Positions 4,378 through 5,020 of a DNA stretch of 5,020 nucleotides are shown here, one piece after another. Within the stretch, counting starts at the first letter, position 1; each line of letters opens with the position of its first letter. A program made the translations under genes and the position numbers. Below the pieces are notes generated by a model, which saw nothing but the letters and a program-made list of their open reading frames with translations, did no database searches and was not told where the DNA came from. Source of the DNA: Acidobacteriota bacterium (GTDB lineage Bacteria > Acidobacteriota > Blastocatellia > Pyrinomonadales > Pyrinomonadaceae); NCBI GenBank assembly GCA_029777145.1, contig JAKOSS010000406.1, positions 1 through 5,020 on the forward strand, in the 5' to 3' direction.

Positions 4378-5020
4378 ATGAAACGACTTGTCCCGATCGT
4401 CCTGTTTTTGTTGGCGTCCACCGTTTTTGCCCAAACAAACGAACTCGATTCGTACAACGAGTCGCCGTCGCGCCTGCGCGGCGCAATCGAAAAGTTTCGC
4501 GAGGACAGCGATCTTCTTGACCGTTTTTACACGGCCGAGACTTCGCCGAACCGCGAAGCCCGTTATCGAAAGCTCTACGACGACTGGCTGGCGACGCTCG
4601 CGCGGCAGGATTTTGACAAACTGAACGAGGCAGAAAAGGTCGATTACGTCCTGTTCCGGAATTTCCTCGAACACGAAAGCGGCGAGCTCGAACGCATCCG
4701 CGGACAATACATCGAGATGACGCCGATCTTGCCGTTCATGCGCACGATCAGCGATCTTGAAGACAATCGACGCAAACTCCAGCCGATCGATCCGGCGAAA
4801 ACTGCGGAATTGCTCAACGAACTTACAAAGACGATCGCGCAGGTTCAACGAGACATTGAAAACGGCAAGATCGCGAAACCGAAGAAGACCGTCGCGTACC
4901 GGGCGGTGCGGACGTTGTTCTCGCTGCGCCAGACGCTCATGGGCTGGAACCGATTCTACGCGGCGTACGATCCGGACTATACGTGGTGGTGCGCGGCGCC
5001 GTACAAGGCCGTCGAGGAAG
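4378..5020 (+). CDS. Secreted DUF885 family protein, N-terminal part (3' end outside window)
   Basis: The frame is open from ATG 4378 to the window edge: 214 residues plus one base. Residues 1-18 are a signal peptide (MKR, then the hydrophobic run LVPIVLFLLASTVFA, with likely cleavage before QT), so the product is exported. The mature part is helical and charged and carries the DUF885-type N-terminal pattern: DDWLATLARQDFDKLNEAEKVDY (68-90) split by Asp/Leu spacing, LFRNFLEHE (92-100), then a later aromatic stretch DPDYTWWCAAPYK (198-210). DUF885 proteins are usually about 550-600 residues and carry a His-Glu-rich metallopeptidase-like motif near the C-terminus, which is not in view, so catalytic competence cannot be judged. 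The gene is divergent from the parD-parE operon across 108 nt. No Shine-Dalgarno is visible; a weak -10-like TAAACT at 4365-4370 would put the transcript start at or beside the ATG. Family call from the N-terminus alone, so moderately sure. Confidence 0.78.
   Translation, partial: MKRLVPIVLFLLASTVFAQTNELDSYNESPSRLRGAIEKFREDSDLLDRFYTAETSPNREARYRKLYDDWLATLARQDFDKLNEAEKVDYVLFRNFLEHESGELERIRGQYIEMTPILPFMRTISDLEDNRRKLQPIDPAKTAELLNELTKTIAQVQRDIENGKIAKPKKTVAYRAVRTLFSLRQTLMGWNRFYAAYDPDYTWWCAAPYKAVEE

Noticed and set aside
4003..4848. Long minus-strand frame giving a 281-residue protein that ends in the antitoxin
   Set aside because: Only the last 88 residues show a family match. The upstream part is antisense to the DUF885 gene with its signal peptide, and the antitoxin has its own promoter and typical MATTTMNISLPE start.

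Overview
The window looks like ordinary chromosome of a moderately GC-rich bacterium with AT-richer intergenic gaps. Two intergenic spaces are packed with short degenerate repeats: an alternating TTGAAAATTGA-type family and a GTCAGTG heptamer family. Together with the gene content this suggests Acidobacteriota, perhaps Blastocatellia/Pyrinomonadales. That placement is an inference from style; no rRNA or marker gene here proves it.

Layout: (i) 1-977 on + is the 3' part of deoB, phosphopentomutase, cut by the window edge. (ii) 974-1142 is a repeat element made of four alternating inverted units; its 10-bp ends contain the stop codons of both flanking, convergent genes. (iii) 3621 down to 1139 on the minus strand is a three-gene cluster: a rubredoxin-less rubrerythrin, a cytosolic GlpC/HdrD-like iron-sulfur protein with two 4Fe-4S motifs and two CCG domains, and a DUF3501 protein. 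The rubrerythrin-FeS gap is filled by heptamer tandem arrays in opposite orientations. (iv) 3650-3687 is a compact control region for that cluster: a perfect 7-1-7 PerR-type palindrome over a candidate -10, and a second perfect palindrome filling the 18-bp promoter spacer. (v) 4269 down to 3711 on minus is a ParD/ParE toxin-antitoxin pair with an intact antitoxin and a toxin interrupted by an in-frame TGA where a Trp codon is expected. (vi) 4378-5020 on + is the start of a secreted DUF885 protein, cut by the right edge.

Working together: the rubrerythrin operon reads as a peroxide-defence unit. Rubrerythrin would reduce H2O2 at its diiron site, the FeS protein is a plausible electron carrier, and DUF3501 is a partner of unknown role. 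The PerR-like operator offers a simple peroxide-induction model. The dead-toxin TA pair lies just upstream on the same strand and has its own well-formed promoter. The operon with its double operator, and the repeats that shape its gaps, are the most interesting parts of the window.
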